Source: Caulobacter hibisci (GTDB taxonomy: Bacteria; Pseudomonadota; Alphaproteobacteria; Caulobacterales; Caulobacteraceae). From it: a DNA stretch of 64,000 nucleotides. The notes beneath the pieces are model-generated. The model was not told where the DNA came from and made no database searches. It saw only the letters and a list, made by a program, of their open reading frames with translations. Of the stretch, positions 57,370-64,000 are shown piece after piece (within the stretch, counting starts at the first letter, position 1; each line of letters begins with the position of its first letter). The stretch covers positions 1 through 64,000 of the forward strand of contig NZ_JADWOX010000024.1 in assembly GCF_016135805.1 (NCBI RefSeq), in the 5' to 3' direction. The translations under genes and the position numbers were made by a program.

Positions 57370-57954
57370 ATGAAGAAGACCATCCTCGGAGCCGCCGTCG
57401 CGGTTATCGCTCTGTCGCTCTCGGCGCCGATCGCCTCGGCCCGCGACGAGGGCATCATGAAGTACGCGCTCAATAAGCCGTCGGCGGCCTGGAACGTCTA
57501 CGGCTCGGGCCAGACCAACGCGGTGGTCAAGGACAAGGCCGTGACCGGCGGCGGCGGCACGCGGGTCGTGGTCGGCACGCCCACGCCGGCCGCGCCCTGG
57601 AACGCCTCGGGCAGCCAGGCGGTCAACGGCAAGATCGCCAAGGGCGACGTCATCACCGTGGCCTTCTGGGCCAAGGCCGAAGCCGTCGAGGGCGGGCCGG
57701 CCGCCGCCACCGTCACCAATGTCCGCGTCCAGCAGGCCGCCGAGCCCTGGGGCGGCATCGTGGAGGGCGGCGCGGTGAAGATCGATAGCGGCGAATGGAA
57801 GATCTACAGCGTCAGCGGCCGCGCTGCGATGGACGCCGACAAGGGCGGCGCCTCGGTCGCCCTGCACCTGGGCGCGTCTAAGCAGACGGTCGTGCTGGGG
57901 CCGTTGTTCGTGCTGGATTTCGGGGCCAACTACGATCCGTCGCAGGTGAAGTAG
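57370..57954 (+). CDS. Secreted protein with carbohydrate-binding-like beta-sandwich
   Basis: A 194-residue exported protein. Signal peptide residues 1-24 (ending APIASARD). The rest (WNVYGSGQTNAVVKDKAVTGGGGTRVVVGTPTPAAPWNASGSQAVNGKIAKGDVITVAFWAKAEAVEGG, then VRVQQAAEPWGGIVEGGAVKIDSGEWKIYSVSGRA and VALHLGASKQTVVLGPLFVLDFG) has the layout of CBM4/9-like domains that often sit in xylanases, here alone. Ligand unknown. The call is by pattern, not by a clear family signature. Confidence 0.72.
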   Translation: MKKTILGAAVAVIALSLSAPIASARDEGIMKYALNKPSAAWNVYGSGQTNAVVKDKAVTGGGGTRVVVGTPTPAAPWNASGSQAVNGKIAKGDVITVAFWAKAEAVEGGPAAATVTNVRVQQAAEPWGGIVEGGAVKIDSGEWKIYSVSGRAAMDADKGGASVALHLGASKQTVVLGPLFVLDFGANYDPSQVK

Positions 57955-57970
57955 AGCAAGCCATAGCGAT

Positions 57971-58085
57971 GCTCCCCCTGAAGGGGGAGCTGTCGCGGAG
58001 CGACTGAGGGGGAAGTGATCGCGGCATGTCAGCAGCCGCTTCCCCCTCCGGCCCTTCGGGCCACCTCCCCCTTCAGGGGGAGGAT
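57971..58085. repeat. Family B palindromic repeat pair
   Basis: GCTCCCCCTGAAGGGGGAGC at the left and ACCTCCCCCTTCAGGGGGAG at the right, with GGCCCTTCGGGCC inside, between two convergent genes. Third example of the family in the window. Confidence 0.82.
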
Positions 58086-58087
58086 CC

Positions 58088-58621
58088 TTACGTCCGAACC
58101 GCTTCCACGAACCCCGCCAGGTGCTTGCGAAGCCCCTCGATCGTGCGCTCGTCGGTCAGCGCGCCGTCGATGATCTTCGTATGGGCCTGGCCGACCAGCA
58201 CGTCGCCCTGCGGCTCGGTGCGGGCGCCGGCGCGGCGCAGGGACAGGCGCAGGGCGTCCTGGGCGCGGACCGTGCCGGTGATTCCCGGCGAGGCGCCGAA
58301 CAGGCAACAGAGCTTGCCGGCCAGCGGTGCGGGCTTGCCGCGCGAGGCCCAGTCGACGGCGTTCTTCAGCACGCCGGTGATGCCGCCATTGTATTCGGGA
58401 CAGGCGATGACCAGGCCGTCGGCGGCGGCGACCGCCTCTTTCCAGGCGGCGACGGCCGGCGGATCGCCCTCGTCCTCGAGGTCCTGGTCGAATAGCGGCA
58501 GGTCGCGCAGCGAGAAGATCGTGATCGTCACGCCCTCGGGCGCCAGGTCCTGGGCGGCGCGGAGCAGGGCGGTGTTGAGCGAGGCGGCCCGCAGGCTGCC
58601 GGAAACGCTGAGAAGGTTCAT
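58088..58621 (-). CDS. NADPH-dependent FMN reductase family protein
   Basis: A 177-residue flavodoxin-like reductase. The FMN phosphate loop GSLRAASLN (residues 7-15) and the second flavin-contact motif CPEYNGGITGVLKNAVDW (about residues 72-90) are intact, with PLAGKLCCLFGASPG following. Such enzymes reduce FMN, quinones or chromate using NAD(P)H. ATG at 58621 has GGAG 6 bases upstream. The reading frame continues open upstream into a parA relic but that is not a fusion, because the ribosome site and family start favour 58621. Confidence 0.92.
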   Translation of the reverse strand: MNLLSVSGSLRAASLNTALLRAAQDLAPEGVTITIFSLRDLPLFDQDLEDEGDPPAVAAWKEAVAAADGLVIACPEYNGGITGVLKNAVDWASRGKPAPLAGKLCCLFGASPGITGTVRAQDALRLSLRRAGARTEPQGDVLVGQAHTKIIDGALTDERTIEGLRKHLAGFVEAVRT

Positions 58622-58683
58622 GCGCGACTCCGAGGGAAAGGGGAGGCGCGACCATGCCCGGCGTCGTCCGCGCCCGGCAAGCC

Positions 58684-58978
58684 TCAGCCGGCGCGCGCCG
58701 TGCGGTCGTCCTGGGTCAGGTGCAGCAGGCCGGCGACCTGGGTCCACAGGCGGCCGATCTCCTGGGCCGCGGCGTCGGCGGGCTCCCACTCCAGCACCGA
58801 GCGGCCGTGCGAGAACGACTGCTGGAAGGCCGCGCAGTACGTCGGAGGCCGAGCGCTGCGGATCGATGTCGGCCAGGATCGTCCGGCGACCGGCCAAATG
58901 GGCGGCGATCGCCAGGTTGACGGAAAGAGTGGTTTTGCCCGCGCCTCCCTTGCGCGAGATGACGGCCAAGGTCTTCAC
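58684..58978 (-). pseudogene. parA-family ATPase relic with internal deletion
   Basis: The first fragment (GTG at 58978 down to about 58838) encodes MKTLAVISRKGGAGKTTLSV, NLAIAAHLAGRRTILADIDPQRSAS, with the deviant Walker A KGGAGKTT and the DIDPQ motif of ParA/MinD-type ATPases. The second fragment (about 58839 down to 58684), in another frame, encodes YCAAFQQSFSHGRSVLEWEP, then DAAAQEIGRLWTQVAGLL, which is the usual C-terminal end of the same family. About 110-120 residues between them are missing compared with the roughly 210 of intact homologues. Sequence shows both ends; deletion is the simplest explanation. Confidence 0.82.
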
Positions 58979-59173
58979 GTTCGTTTACTCACTACGCCCG
59001 CGTCCCCCTGCAGGCCTGTGGATAACTGGCGTTGGTATACGACGTTATCGCAACGTCAAAGTCGCCACGCGGGAATCCGGGCGCTCGGCGCCCGCCGCGG
59101 GGGCGAACTTTTCCCGTCGATGCACAACGGCCACGCTTTTGACGCCATCGCGGCGCTTGACCCCGCGATAGCC

Positions 59174-59908
59174 ATGCGCGAGGCAAGGGCCGTGATCATC
59201 CGCCGTCTCATCGACTTCTTCACCAACATGGACGCCCGCGCCTGGCGCGCGGTGGCCGTCTCCTTCGTGCTGTTCGGCGGGGTGGGGATCGTCTTCCTGT
59301 TCGGCGCCCAGTTGCTGGGCCTCAACGGCGAGACCACGGTCGAGCAGTGGCTGACGGCCGCCCACGGCCCCTGGGCCCTGCCCGTCGCCGTCGGCGCCTT
59401 CGCGGCCCTGGCCTTCGTCGGCGTGCCGCAGTTCGTGCTGATCGCCGCGGCGGTGGTGGCGTTCGGCCCGTGGACGGGCCTGGCCTACAGCTGGATCGGC
59501 ACCCTGGTCTCGTCGCTGGTCGGCTTCTGGGTCGGCCGGGCGTTCGGCGGCAAGATGCTGGCCAGCCTGCCGGGCGAAGGCGTCCACAAGTTCATGAAGC
59601 TGATCGGCAAGAACGGCTTCCTGGCCAGCCTGATCGTGCGCCTGGTGCCGTCCGCGCCGTTCATCGTCGTCAACATGGCCGCCGGCGTCACGCCGATGAA
59701 GGTGCGCGACTTCACGGCCGGCACCGCCATCGGGATCATCCCCAAGATCGCCCTGACCGCCTTCGCGGGCAACACCATCGTCCAGGCGATGCGGGGCGGG
59801 GGCGTGCAGCACATCGTGATGCTGGTCGTCGCGGCCGCGATCTGGATCGGCGCGGGTTGGGTCGCCCGCAATTGGCTGAAAGCCAAGGAAGAACAAGCCG
59901 ACCAATAA
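59174..59908 (+). CDS. TVP38/TMEM64 (DedA-like) membrane protein
   Basis: A 244-residue inner-membrane protein. Hydrophobic spans are at about residues 28-49 (AVAVSFVLFGGVGIVFLFGA), 67-100, 108-125, 160-185 and 210-230. The SNARE-associated/VTT domain is marked by FVGVPQFVLIAAAVVAFGPWTGLAYSWIGTLVSSLVGFWVGRAFGG, FLASLIVRLVPSAPFIVVNMAAGVTPMKVRDFTAGTAIGIIPKIALTAFAG. The R..P.aPf..vN..aG motif is the family hallmark. These proteins are linked to lipid scrambling or transport. Start is uncertain: ATG at 59174, GTG at 59192 (with GAGG/AAGG upstream) or ATG at 59120 are in frame. Confidence 0.88.
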   Translation: MREARAVIIRRLIDFFTNMDARAWRAVAVSFVLFGGVGIVFLFGAQLLGLNGETTVEQWLTAAHGPWALPVAVGAFAALAFVGVPQFVLIAAAVVAFGPWTGLAYSWIGTLVSSLVGFWVGRAFGGKMLASLPGEGVHKFMKLIGKNGFLASLIVRLVPSAPFIVVNMAAGVTPMKVRDFTAGTAIGIIPKIALTAFAGNTIVQAMRGGGVQHIVMLVVAAAIWIGAGWVARNWLKAKEEQADQ

Positions 59909-59969
59909 TGGCGTCTGGGGTATTTATTACCCCGCGCGCGGCGAAATGCCCGTGTCGCGAGCAAACGGC

Positions 59970-59998
59970 TTGCTGGATTCGGCGCGGTTCGCTAAACA
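59970..59998 (+). promoter_or_regulatory. Probable promoter of the leu leader and leuA
   Basis: TTGCTGG at 59970-59976 and GCTAAACA at 59991-59998, separated by 14 bases, resemble the Caulobacter housekeeping pattern TTGACGS-N10-14-GCTANAWC. Transcription would start about 60004-60006, at or next to the leader ATG, so the leader mRNA would be leaderless. Confidence 0.5.
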
Positions 59999-60005
59999 AT
60001 CCGTC

Positions 60006-60074
60006 ATGTGCCGCGAACGCGACAATCTTCTTCTCCTTGCGCTGGGGCTTAGCCGCCCCTGGGCGTCCGTCTAG
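60006..60074 (+). CDS. leuL: Leucine-rich leader peptide of leuA
   Basis: A 22-codon frame: MCRERDN, then LLLLALGL, then SRPWASV and TAG. Six of the codons are leucine, four of them consecutive, followed by a cluster of self-complementary sequence (GGGGC/GCCCC) right after the control codons. It lies 80 bases upstream of leuA. This is the classical shape of an attenuation leader peptide in which ribosome stalling at leucine codons reports low charged tRNA-Leu. It has no ribosome site, consistent with leaderless translation from the promoter above. Confidence 0.8.
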   Translation: MCRERDNLLLLALGLSRPWASV

Positions 60075-60122
60075 CCGCGCGTACGTATCGTCGCGGCCGG
60101 TCGCTCAGGGGTGAACCGCCCT
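60044..60122 (+). promoter_or_regulatory. Putative leuA attenuation region with alternative hairpins
   Basis: GGGGC (60044-60048) can pair with GCCCC (60055-60059). The overlapping CCCCTG (60056-60061) can instead pair with CAGGGG (60106-60111), and AGGG (60107-60110) can pair with CCCT (60119-60122); the alternatives are mutually exclusive, as in 1:2, 2:3 and 3:4 structures. A further stem GCCGCG/CGCGGC lies at 60074-60097. No T tract follows, so the last step may be Rho-dependent or translational rather than an intrinsic terminator. Confidence 0.5.
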
Positions 60123-60154
60123 TCAGCCCTCCGGACCTCGCGAAAGACACCTTC

Positions 60155-61744
60155 ATGACCGCCCCCATCTCGCCCGTCGCCGCTGATTCCAAGATCGCGC
60201 CGGGCCGCGACAATGTCGTCATCTTCGACACCACCATGCGCGACGGCGAACAGTCGCCCGGCGCCTCGATGTCGTTGGAAGAAAAGCTGGAACTGGCCAA
60301 GATCCTCGAGGAGATGGGGGTCGACATCATCGAGGCCGGCTTCCCGATCGCCTCGAACGGCGACTTCCAGTCGGTCAACGAGATCGCCAAGATCGTCAAG
60401 AACTCGACCATCGCCGGCCTGTGCCGCGCCCACCAGGTCGATATCGACCGCTGCGCCGAGGCCCTGCGCCCGACCCAGCGCGGCCGCATCCACGTGGTGA
60501 TCGCCACCTCCGACCTGCACATGAAGCACAAGCTGCAGATGGAGCCGGACGCCGTCATCGACGTGATCGCCCGCTCGGTGACCCACGCCCGCAACCTGCG
60601 CGACGACGTCGAGTGGTCGGCCGAGGACGCCACCCGCAGCGACCGCCAGTTCCTGCGCCGCGCCATCGAGACCGCCATCAAGGCCGGCGCCACGACGATC
60701 AACCTGCCCGACACGGTGGGTTACACCTATCCGTCGGAATATGCCGACCTGTTCAACTGGATGACCCAGAACGTCGAGGGCGCCGACAAGGTGATCTTCT
60801 CGACCCACTGCCACAACGACCTGGGCCTGGCCGTGGCCAACAGCCTGGCCGGCGTGCAGGGCGGCGCCCGCCAGATCGAGTGCGCCATCAACGGCCTGGG
60901 CGAGCGGGCCGGCAACGCCGCGCTGGAAGAGGTGGTGATGGCCCTGAAGGTGCGCGGCGACAAGCTGCCCTTCCAGACCGGCATCGACACCACCCACATC
61001 ACCCGCGCCAGCCGCTACGTATCGGCCATCACCGGTTTCCCGGTGCAGTACAACAAGGCCATCGTCGGCAAGAACGCCTTCGCGCACGAGAGCGGCATCC
61101 ACCAGGACGGCATGCTCAAGAACCGCGAGACCTACGAGATCATGACCCCGGAATCGGTCGGCCAGGCGCCGTCCAGCCTGGTCATGGGCAAGCACTCGGG
61201 TAGCCACGCCTTCCGCGCCAAGCTGAAGGACCTGGGCTACGAGCTGGGCCAGAACGCCCTGAAGGAGGCCTTCGGCCGCTTCAAGGATCTGGCCGACCGC
61301 AAGAAGCACGTCTACGACGACGACATCATCGCCCTGGTCGACGACGCCCTGGCGCGCGGCTCGGAGAAGATCCGCGTCTCGCACCTGCGCGTGGTGGCCG
61401 GCACCGAAGGCCAGTCGGCCGAACTGACGCTGGACGTCGACGGCCAGCCCAAGAGCGCCGAGGCCTCGGGCGATGGTCCGGTCGACGCCGTGTTCAACGC
61501 CATCCACAAGATCGTGCCGCACAGCGCCGCCCTGCGCCTGTTCCAGGTGCATGCGGTCACCGAAGGAACCGACGCCCAGGCCCAGGTCTCGGTGCGTCTG
61601 GAAGAGGACGGCCGCATCGCCACCGGCGCGGCGGCCGACACCGACACCCTCACGGCCTCGGCCAAGGCGTACGTCAACGCCCTCAACAACCTCTTCGCCC
61701 GCAAGGAAAAGAGCGCGCCGGCGGCCATCGCCAGCGGGTTCTGA
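60155..61744 (+). CDS. leuA: 2-isopropylmalate synthase
   Basis: A 529-residue enzyme for the first committed step of leucine synthesis: acetyl-CoA plus 3-methyl-2-oxobutanoate to 2-isopropylmalate. The TIM-barrel opens with IFDTTMRDGEQSPGASMSLEEKLELAKILEEMGVDIIEAGFP; the metal histidines are in FSTHCHNDLGLAVANSLAG; the active-site continuation is CAINGLGERAGNAALEEV and KNAFAHESGIHQDGMLK. The C-terminal LeuA_dimer regulatory domain (about residues 395-520) mediates leucine feedback. The ATG at 60155 is preceded by GCGAAAG only, a weak ribosome site. It is preceded by a leader peptide and is not followed by other leu genes. Confidence 0.96.
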   Translation: MTAPISPVAADSKIAPGRDNVVIFDTTMRDGEQSPGASMSLEEKLELAKILEEMGVDIIEAGFPIASNGDFQSVNEIAKIVKNSTIAGLCRAHQVDIDRCAEALRPTQRGRIHVVIATSDLHMKHKLQMEPDAVIDVIARSVTHARNLRDDVEWSAEDATRSDRQFLRRAIETAIKAGATTINLPDTVGYTYPSEYADLFNWMTQNVEGADKVIFSTHCHNDLGLAVANSLAGVQGGARQIECAINGLGERAGNAALEEVVMALKVRGDKLPFQTGIDTTHITRASRYVSAITGFPVQYNKAIVGKNAFAHESGIHQDGMLKNRETYEIMTPESVGQAPSSLVMGKHSGSHAFRAKLKDLGYELGQNALKEAFGRFKDLADRKKHVYDDDIIALVDDALARGSEKIRVSHLRVVAGTEGQSAELTLDVDGQPKSAEASGDGPVDAVFNAIHKIVPHSAALRLFQVHAVTEGTDAQAQVSVRLEEDGRIATGAAADTDTLTASAKAYVNALNNLFARKEKSAPAAIASGF

Positions 61745-61788
61745 GGCTAGCGCCTCACCTGTTTACTAGCTGACGGGGCAGGGCGGCT

Positions 61789-62262
61789 CTAGGCCGCCTT
61801 GCGCCAGCCCCAGCGACGCGTCGCCAGGATCTCGGCGGCGAGGTGCGCCTGAGGCTGCACGTCCAGGCCCAGTTGGGCCAAGCCGTCGCACAGAGACAGG
61901 CGGTCCTCCGCGTTCACCACGGCGCCGACATCGATCACCATCACTCCGCCCGGGCGTAGCAGGCCCAGGGTGGAGGCTGCGACCGCACGCATGTCGTCGG
62001 CCGTGGGGCAGCCCATGACCAGCAGGACGTCGTTGCGTTCATCCGCCGCCGAACAGGTCGCTCGTCGAGCGATCTCGACGCGCTGGTAGCCGCGCCGCCA
62101 CAACTGGCCCATGGCTTGGGCGGCGTCGGGGCCGGTGACGGCGACGAAGCAGAGCGGGGTGGCCTGGGCGAGCTCGAGCATGCGGTCGAGCGTCGGGTCG
62201 ATCCCCTCGGTCGGAACGCCCAGCAGAAACTGCGCGGCTTGACGAAGCGGATGGGCAGACAT
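61789..62262 (-). CDS. Hypothetical protein, partial methyltransferase-like fold
   Basis: A 157-residue protein. The central part (LCFVAVTGPDAAQAMGQLWRRGYQRVEIARRATC ... DVLLVMGCPTADDMRAVAASTLGLLRPGGVMVIDVG) has the strand-helix order of a class I SAM-binding fold's second half, including LLRPGGVMVIDV, but motif I is not recognisable, so enzyme activity is doubtful. AAGGTG stands 6 bases before the ATG at 62262; a GTG at 62271 is the alternative. It is divergent from an intact methyltransferase gene. Function unknown. Confidence 0.75.
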   Translation of the reverse strand: MSAHPLRQAAQFLLGVPTEGIDPTLDRMLELAQATPLCFVAVTGPDAAQAMGQLWRRGYQRVEIARRATCSAADERNDVLLVMGCPTADDMRAVAASTLGLLRPGGVMVIDVGAVVNAEDRLSLCDGLAQLGLDVQPQAHLAAEILATRRWGWRKAA

Positions 62263-62387
62263 GGTGAACACCTTGTTAGGGAACGCAGCTTAAGTGCGCC
62301 AACCCCGCTGTTCTGACGCCCCGCCGCGTCAGGGCGCTATTCGTAAACCCGCCGCCGGCGTAAGGGCGGCATAAAGGAGCCGAACCC

Positions 62388-62972
62388 ATGAGCTCGACCC
62401 TGGAAGGCAGCGTCGCCTCGCCGCCGCGCTGGCACGAGATCGCCATGCGTACGATCGAGGCCGGCTTCGACATGTCGTCCGAGGCGCGCATCGGCGAAAT
62501 GCTTCGCATGCTTGCCGTCGGCCGCAAGGCGCTGCTGGAGATGGGCACGGGCACGGGCCTGGCGACCGCCTGGCTGCTGGACGGCATGGACGAGGACGCG
62601 CGCCTGGCCACTGTCGACAACGACCCTGAGGTCCAGGCCGTGGCGCGCGAAGTGCTGGGCGAAGATCCGCGGGTCGATTTCGTGACCGAGGACGGCGCGA
62701 GCTATCTGGCCGGCCAGAATGACGGCGGCTTCGACCTGATCTTCGCAGACGCCATTCCCGGCAAGTACGAGGGCCTGGAAGACGCGCTGCGCCTGTTGCA
62801 GGTCGGCGGGATCTACGTGGTCGACGACATGTCGCCCCAGCCGAACTGGCCCGAAGGCCACCAGGCGCGGGTCGATGACCTGGTGCTGCGCCTGGCCAGC
62901 GATCCGCGCCTGGCCATCGTCGGCATGGACTGGGCCTCGGGCGTCCTGGTGGCGGCGAAGAGAGCAGCATGA
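62388..62972 (+). CDS. O-methyltransferase-like class I SAM-dependent enzyme
   Basis: A 194-residue methyltransferase. Motif I is LLEMGTGTGLATAWLLDGM (about residues 49-67), motif II ATVDNDPEVQAVAREVLG, motif III-IV DLIFADAIPGKYEGLEDALRLLQVGGIYVVDDM. This is the layout of the catechol-O-methyltransferase-like family 3. AAAGGAG stands 7 bases before the ATG. Its stop overlaps the start of the EamA transporter (ATGA), so the two are cotranscribed. Substrate unknown. Confidence 0.88.
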   Translation: MSSTLEGSVASPPRWHEIAMRTIEAGFDMSSEARIGEMLRMLAVGRKALLEMGTGTGLATAWLLDGMDEDARLATVDNDPEVQAVAREVLGEDPRVDFVTEDGASYLAGQNDGGFDLIFADAIPGKYEGLEDALRLLQVGGIYVVDDMSPQPNWPEGHQARVDDLVLRLASDPRLAIVGMDWASGVLVAAKRAA

Positions 62973-63847
62973 TCTGGATCCCCATCACCATCGCCGCCGC
63001 CGGCCTTCAGGTCGCTCGCAACGCGGCGCAGCGTTCGGTGATGGGCGGGGCCGGCCCCTGGGGCGCGACCCTCGTGCGGTTCCTGTTCGGCCTGCCGTTC
63101 GCGATCGTCTTCGCCGCGATCGCGTTCCTGGTCACCAAGGACCCTCAGGCGCATCTGACGATGCGCTTCTGGCTGGGCGCCTTCGCCGGCGCGGGCCTGC
63201 AGATGGCGGCGACGGCGGCGCTGCTGGTCGCCATGCAGCGCTCGTCCTTCGCCCTGGGCACGGCCCTGCAGCAGAGCGGCCTGCCGTTCGCCCTGATCTG
63301 GGGCGCGGTGCTGTTCGGCGACCATATCAGCGGCCTGCAATGGGCCGGCGGCCTGGTGGCCACGGCGGGTCTGGCGGCGCTGTCCTGGCCGCGCGGTCCG
63401 GTGACCATGAAGCGCGGCGCGGCCCTGGCCGGGCTGGGGGCGGGGGCGATGTTCTCGCTCAGCGCCAACTGCTTCCGCCAGGCCTCTTTGACCTTCGATC
63501 CCGCGCATCTGGCCTTTTCGGCCTTCGTCACGGTGATGGTGGTGCAAGCCATCCAGTCGGTGGTGCTGACGGCGATCCTGCTGGTCCGCAACCCCGACGC
63601 CGTGGTCGCCGTGCTGGCCGCATGGCGCAAGTCGCTGGGCGCGGGTTTCTGTGGCGCGGCCGCCTCGGGCCTGTGGTTCACGGCCATGGCGCTGTCGCCG
63701 GTGGGGCCGGTGAGGGCGGTCGGCGTGGTCGAGATCCCCCTGGCCGCCCTGGCGGGCCGCAGGCTGTTCGCGGAACGTTTGACTCTGTTTCAGATCCTCG
63801 CCGGGGTGGTCACGGCGCTCGGAGTCATCATGGCCGCCCTCGGCTAG
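62969..63847 (+). CDS. EamA-family (DMT) transporter
   Basis: A 292-residue inner-membrane carrier with ten predicted helices arranged as two EamA repeats: residues about 2-138 (GLQVARNAAQRSVMGGAGPWGATLVRFLFGLPFAIVFAAIAFLV; FALGTALQQSGLPFALIWGAVLFGDHISGLQWAGGLVATAGLAALSW) and about 147-290 (ALAGLGAGAMFSLSANCFRQAS; VGPVRAVGVVEIPLAALAGRRLFAERLTLFQILAGVVTALGVIMAAL). Members export amino acids or metabolites. It overlaps the methyltransferase gene by four bases. The stop codon TAG falls at the base of a large hairpin. Confidence 0.9.
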   Translation: MIWIPITIAAAGLQVARNAAQRSVMGGAGPWGATLVRFLFGLPFAIVFAAIAFLVTKDPQAHLTMRFWLGAFAGAGLQMAATAALLVAMQRSSFALGTALQQSGLPFALIWGAVLFGDHISGLQWAGGLVATAGLAALSWPRGPVTMKRGAALAGLGAGAMFSLSANCFRQASLTFDPAHLAFSAFVTVMVVQAIQSVVLTAILLVRNPDAVVAVLAAWRKSLGAGFCGAAASGLWFTAMALSPVGPVRAVGVVEIPLAALAGRRLFAERLTLFQILAGVVTALGVIMAALG

Positions 63848-63895
63848 GGCCTGTCCATTTTCGGATCTCGATCCGAAAATGGAAAAACAGGCCCT
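63846..63895. terminator. Long perfect hairpin at the EamA stop codon
   Basis: AGGGCCTGT (63846-63854) pairs with ACAGGCCCT (63887-63895), and CCATTTTCGGATC (63855-63867) pairs with GATCCGAAAATGG (63870-63882), with only an AAAA bulge and a two-base centre. The stem exceeds 20 bp. It lacks a T tract, so it may be a transcript-stabilising element or a small mobile palindrome rather than a standard terminator. Confidence 0.7.
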
Positions 63896-63906
63896 ATTCT
63901 GAAGCG

Positions 63907-63966
63907 GGGGCGCGACGGGCGCCGAAACCGCTGAACACTTTCGGCTGTCGCGCCCCAGTTTTCGCC
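63907..63966 (+). terminator. Terminator-like double hairpin at the right edge
   Basis: GGGGCGCGAC (63907-63916) pairs with GTCGCGCCCC (63947-63956); inside, GCCGAAA pairs with TTTCGGC. The sequence AGTTTTC follows. The genes at the right edge cannot be seen; it may end the EamA transcript. Confidence 0.65.
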
Positions 63967-64000
63967 ACGTTTATGCGTTCCCCCTGCCGCTTCGCTCACG

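Noticed and set aside
58088..58978. Fusion of a ParA N terminus with an FMN reductase
   Set aside because: The in-frame linker is Arg/Pro-rich shadow sequence, the real ParA C terminus lies in another frame there, and the reductase has its own ATG with GGAG.

Overview
This window is high-GC alphaproteobacterial chromosome, most likely from Caulobacter or a close relative in the Caulobacteraceae. The evidence is the clpS-clpA pair, three large TonB-dependent receptors, several lineage-typical small proteins (DUF4169, DUF2171, an RHH protein, a Coq4 homologue), promoters resembling the Caulobacter housekeeping type, and short palindromic intergenic repeats at gene ends. I saw no tRNA, rRNA, CRISPR array, phage or complete insertion sequence.

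Layout. 0.2-8.2 kb: a DUF559 nuclease-fold gene bracketed by inverted repeats, a BLUF blue-light sensor, clpS-clpA, a row of minus-strand genes (glycosyltransferase, rRNA-type methyltransferase, TrmH-family methyltransferase) and a TetR regulator. 8.2-13.4 kb: a nitrate-type ABC transport operon (outer-membrane porin, Tat-exported binding protein, permease, ATPase). Its leader carries two hexaloop hairpins and an overlapping terminator, the hallmark of ANTAR (NasT) antitermination. 13.4-20.4 kb: a GntR regulator, a FecI/FecR/FecA-type sigma factor-antisigma-receptor set, and a histidine acid phosphatase. 20.6-25.5 kb: an EmrAB-NodT tripartite efflux operon divergent from its TetR regulator, with two operator copies around back-to-back -35 boxes.

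25.6-44.6 kb is the most accessory-looking region: a cysteine amidohydrolase, a CaiB CoA-transferase, hydantoinase subunits HyuB and HyuA, a TonB receptor, a divergent HMG-CoA-lyase-like enzyme, a Rieske oxygenase, a serine hydrolase, a SMP-30-like beta-propeller, a TetR regulator, a second TonB receptor and an MFS transporter. I infer an uptake-and-degradation module for an unknown, possibly cyclic-amide, substrate. 44.6-64 kb returns to housekeeping and small-gene clusters: MOSC protein, UvrD helicase, small membrane proteins, Coq4, a VWA protein with a TonB-box-like N terminus, LysR, a five-gene operon that includes two tandem paralogues of unknown family and a 58-residue DUF4169 gene, an aspartate-type aminotransferase, an FMN reductase, a deleted parA relic, a TVP38-family membrane protein, leuA behind a leucine-rich leader peptide, a methyltransferase and an EamA transporter.

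The strongest non-coding signals are the ANTAR-type leader (8689-8807), the leuA leader peptide (60006-60074), the paired TetR operators (24795-24860) and the inverted-repeat-bounded DUF559 cassette (169-695).
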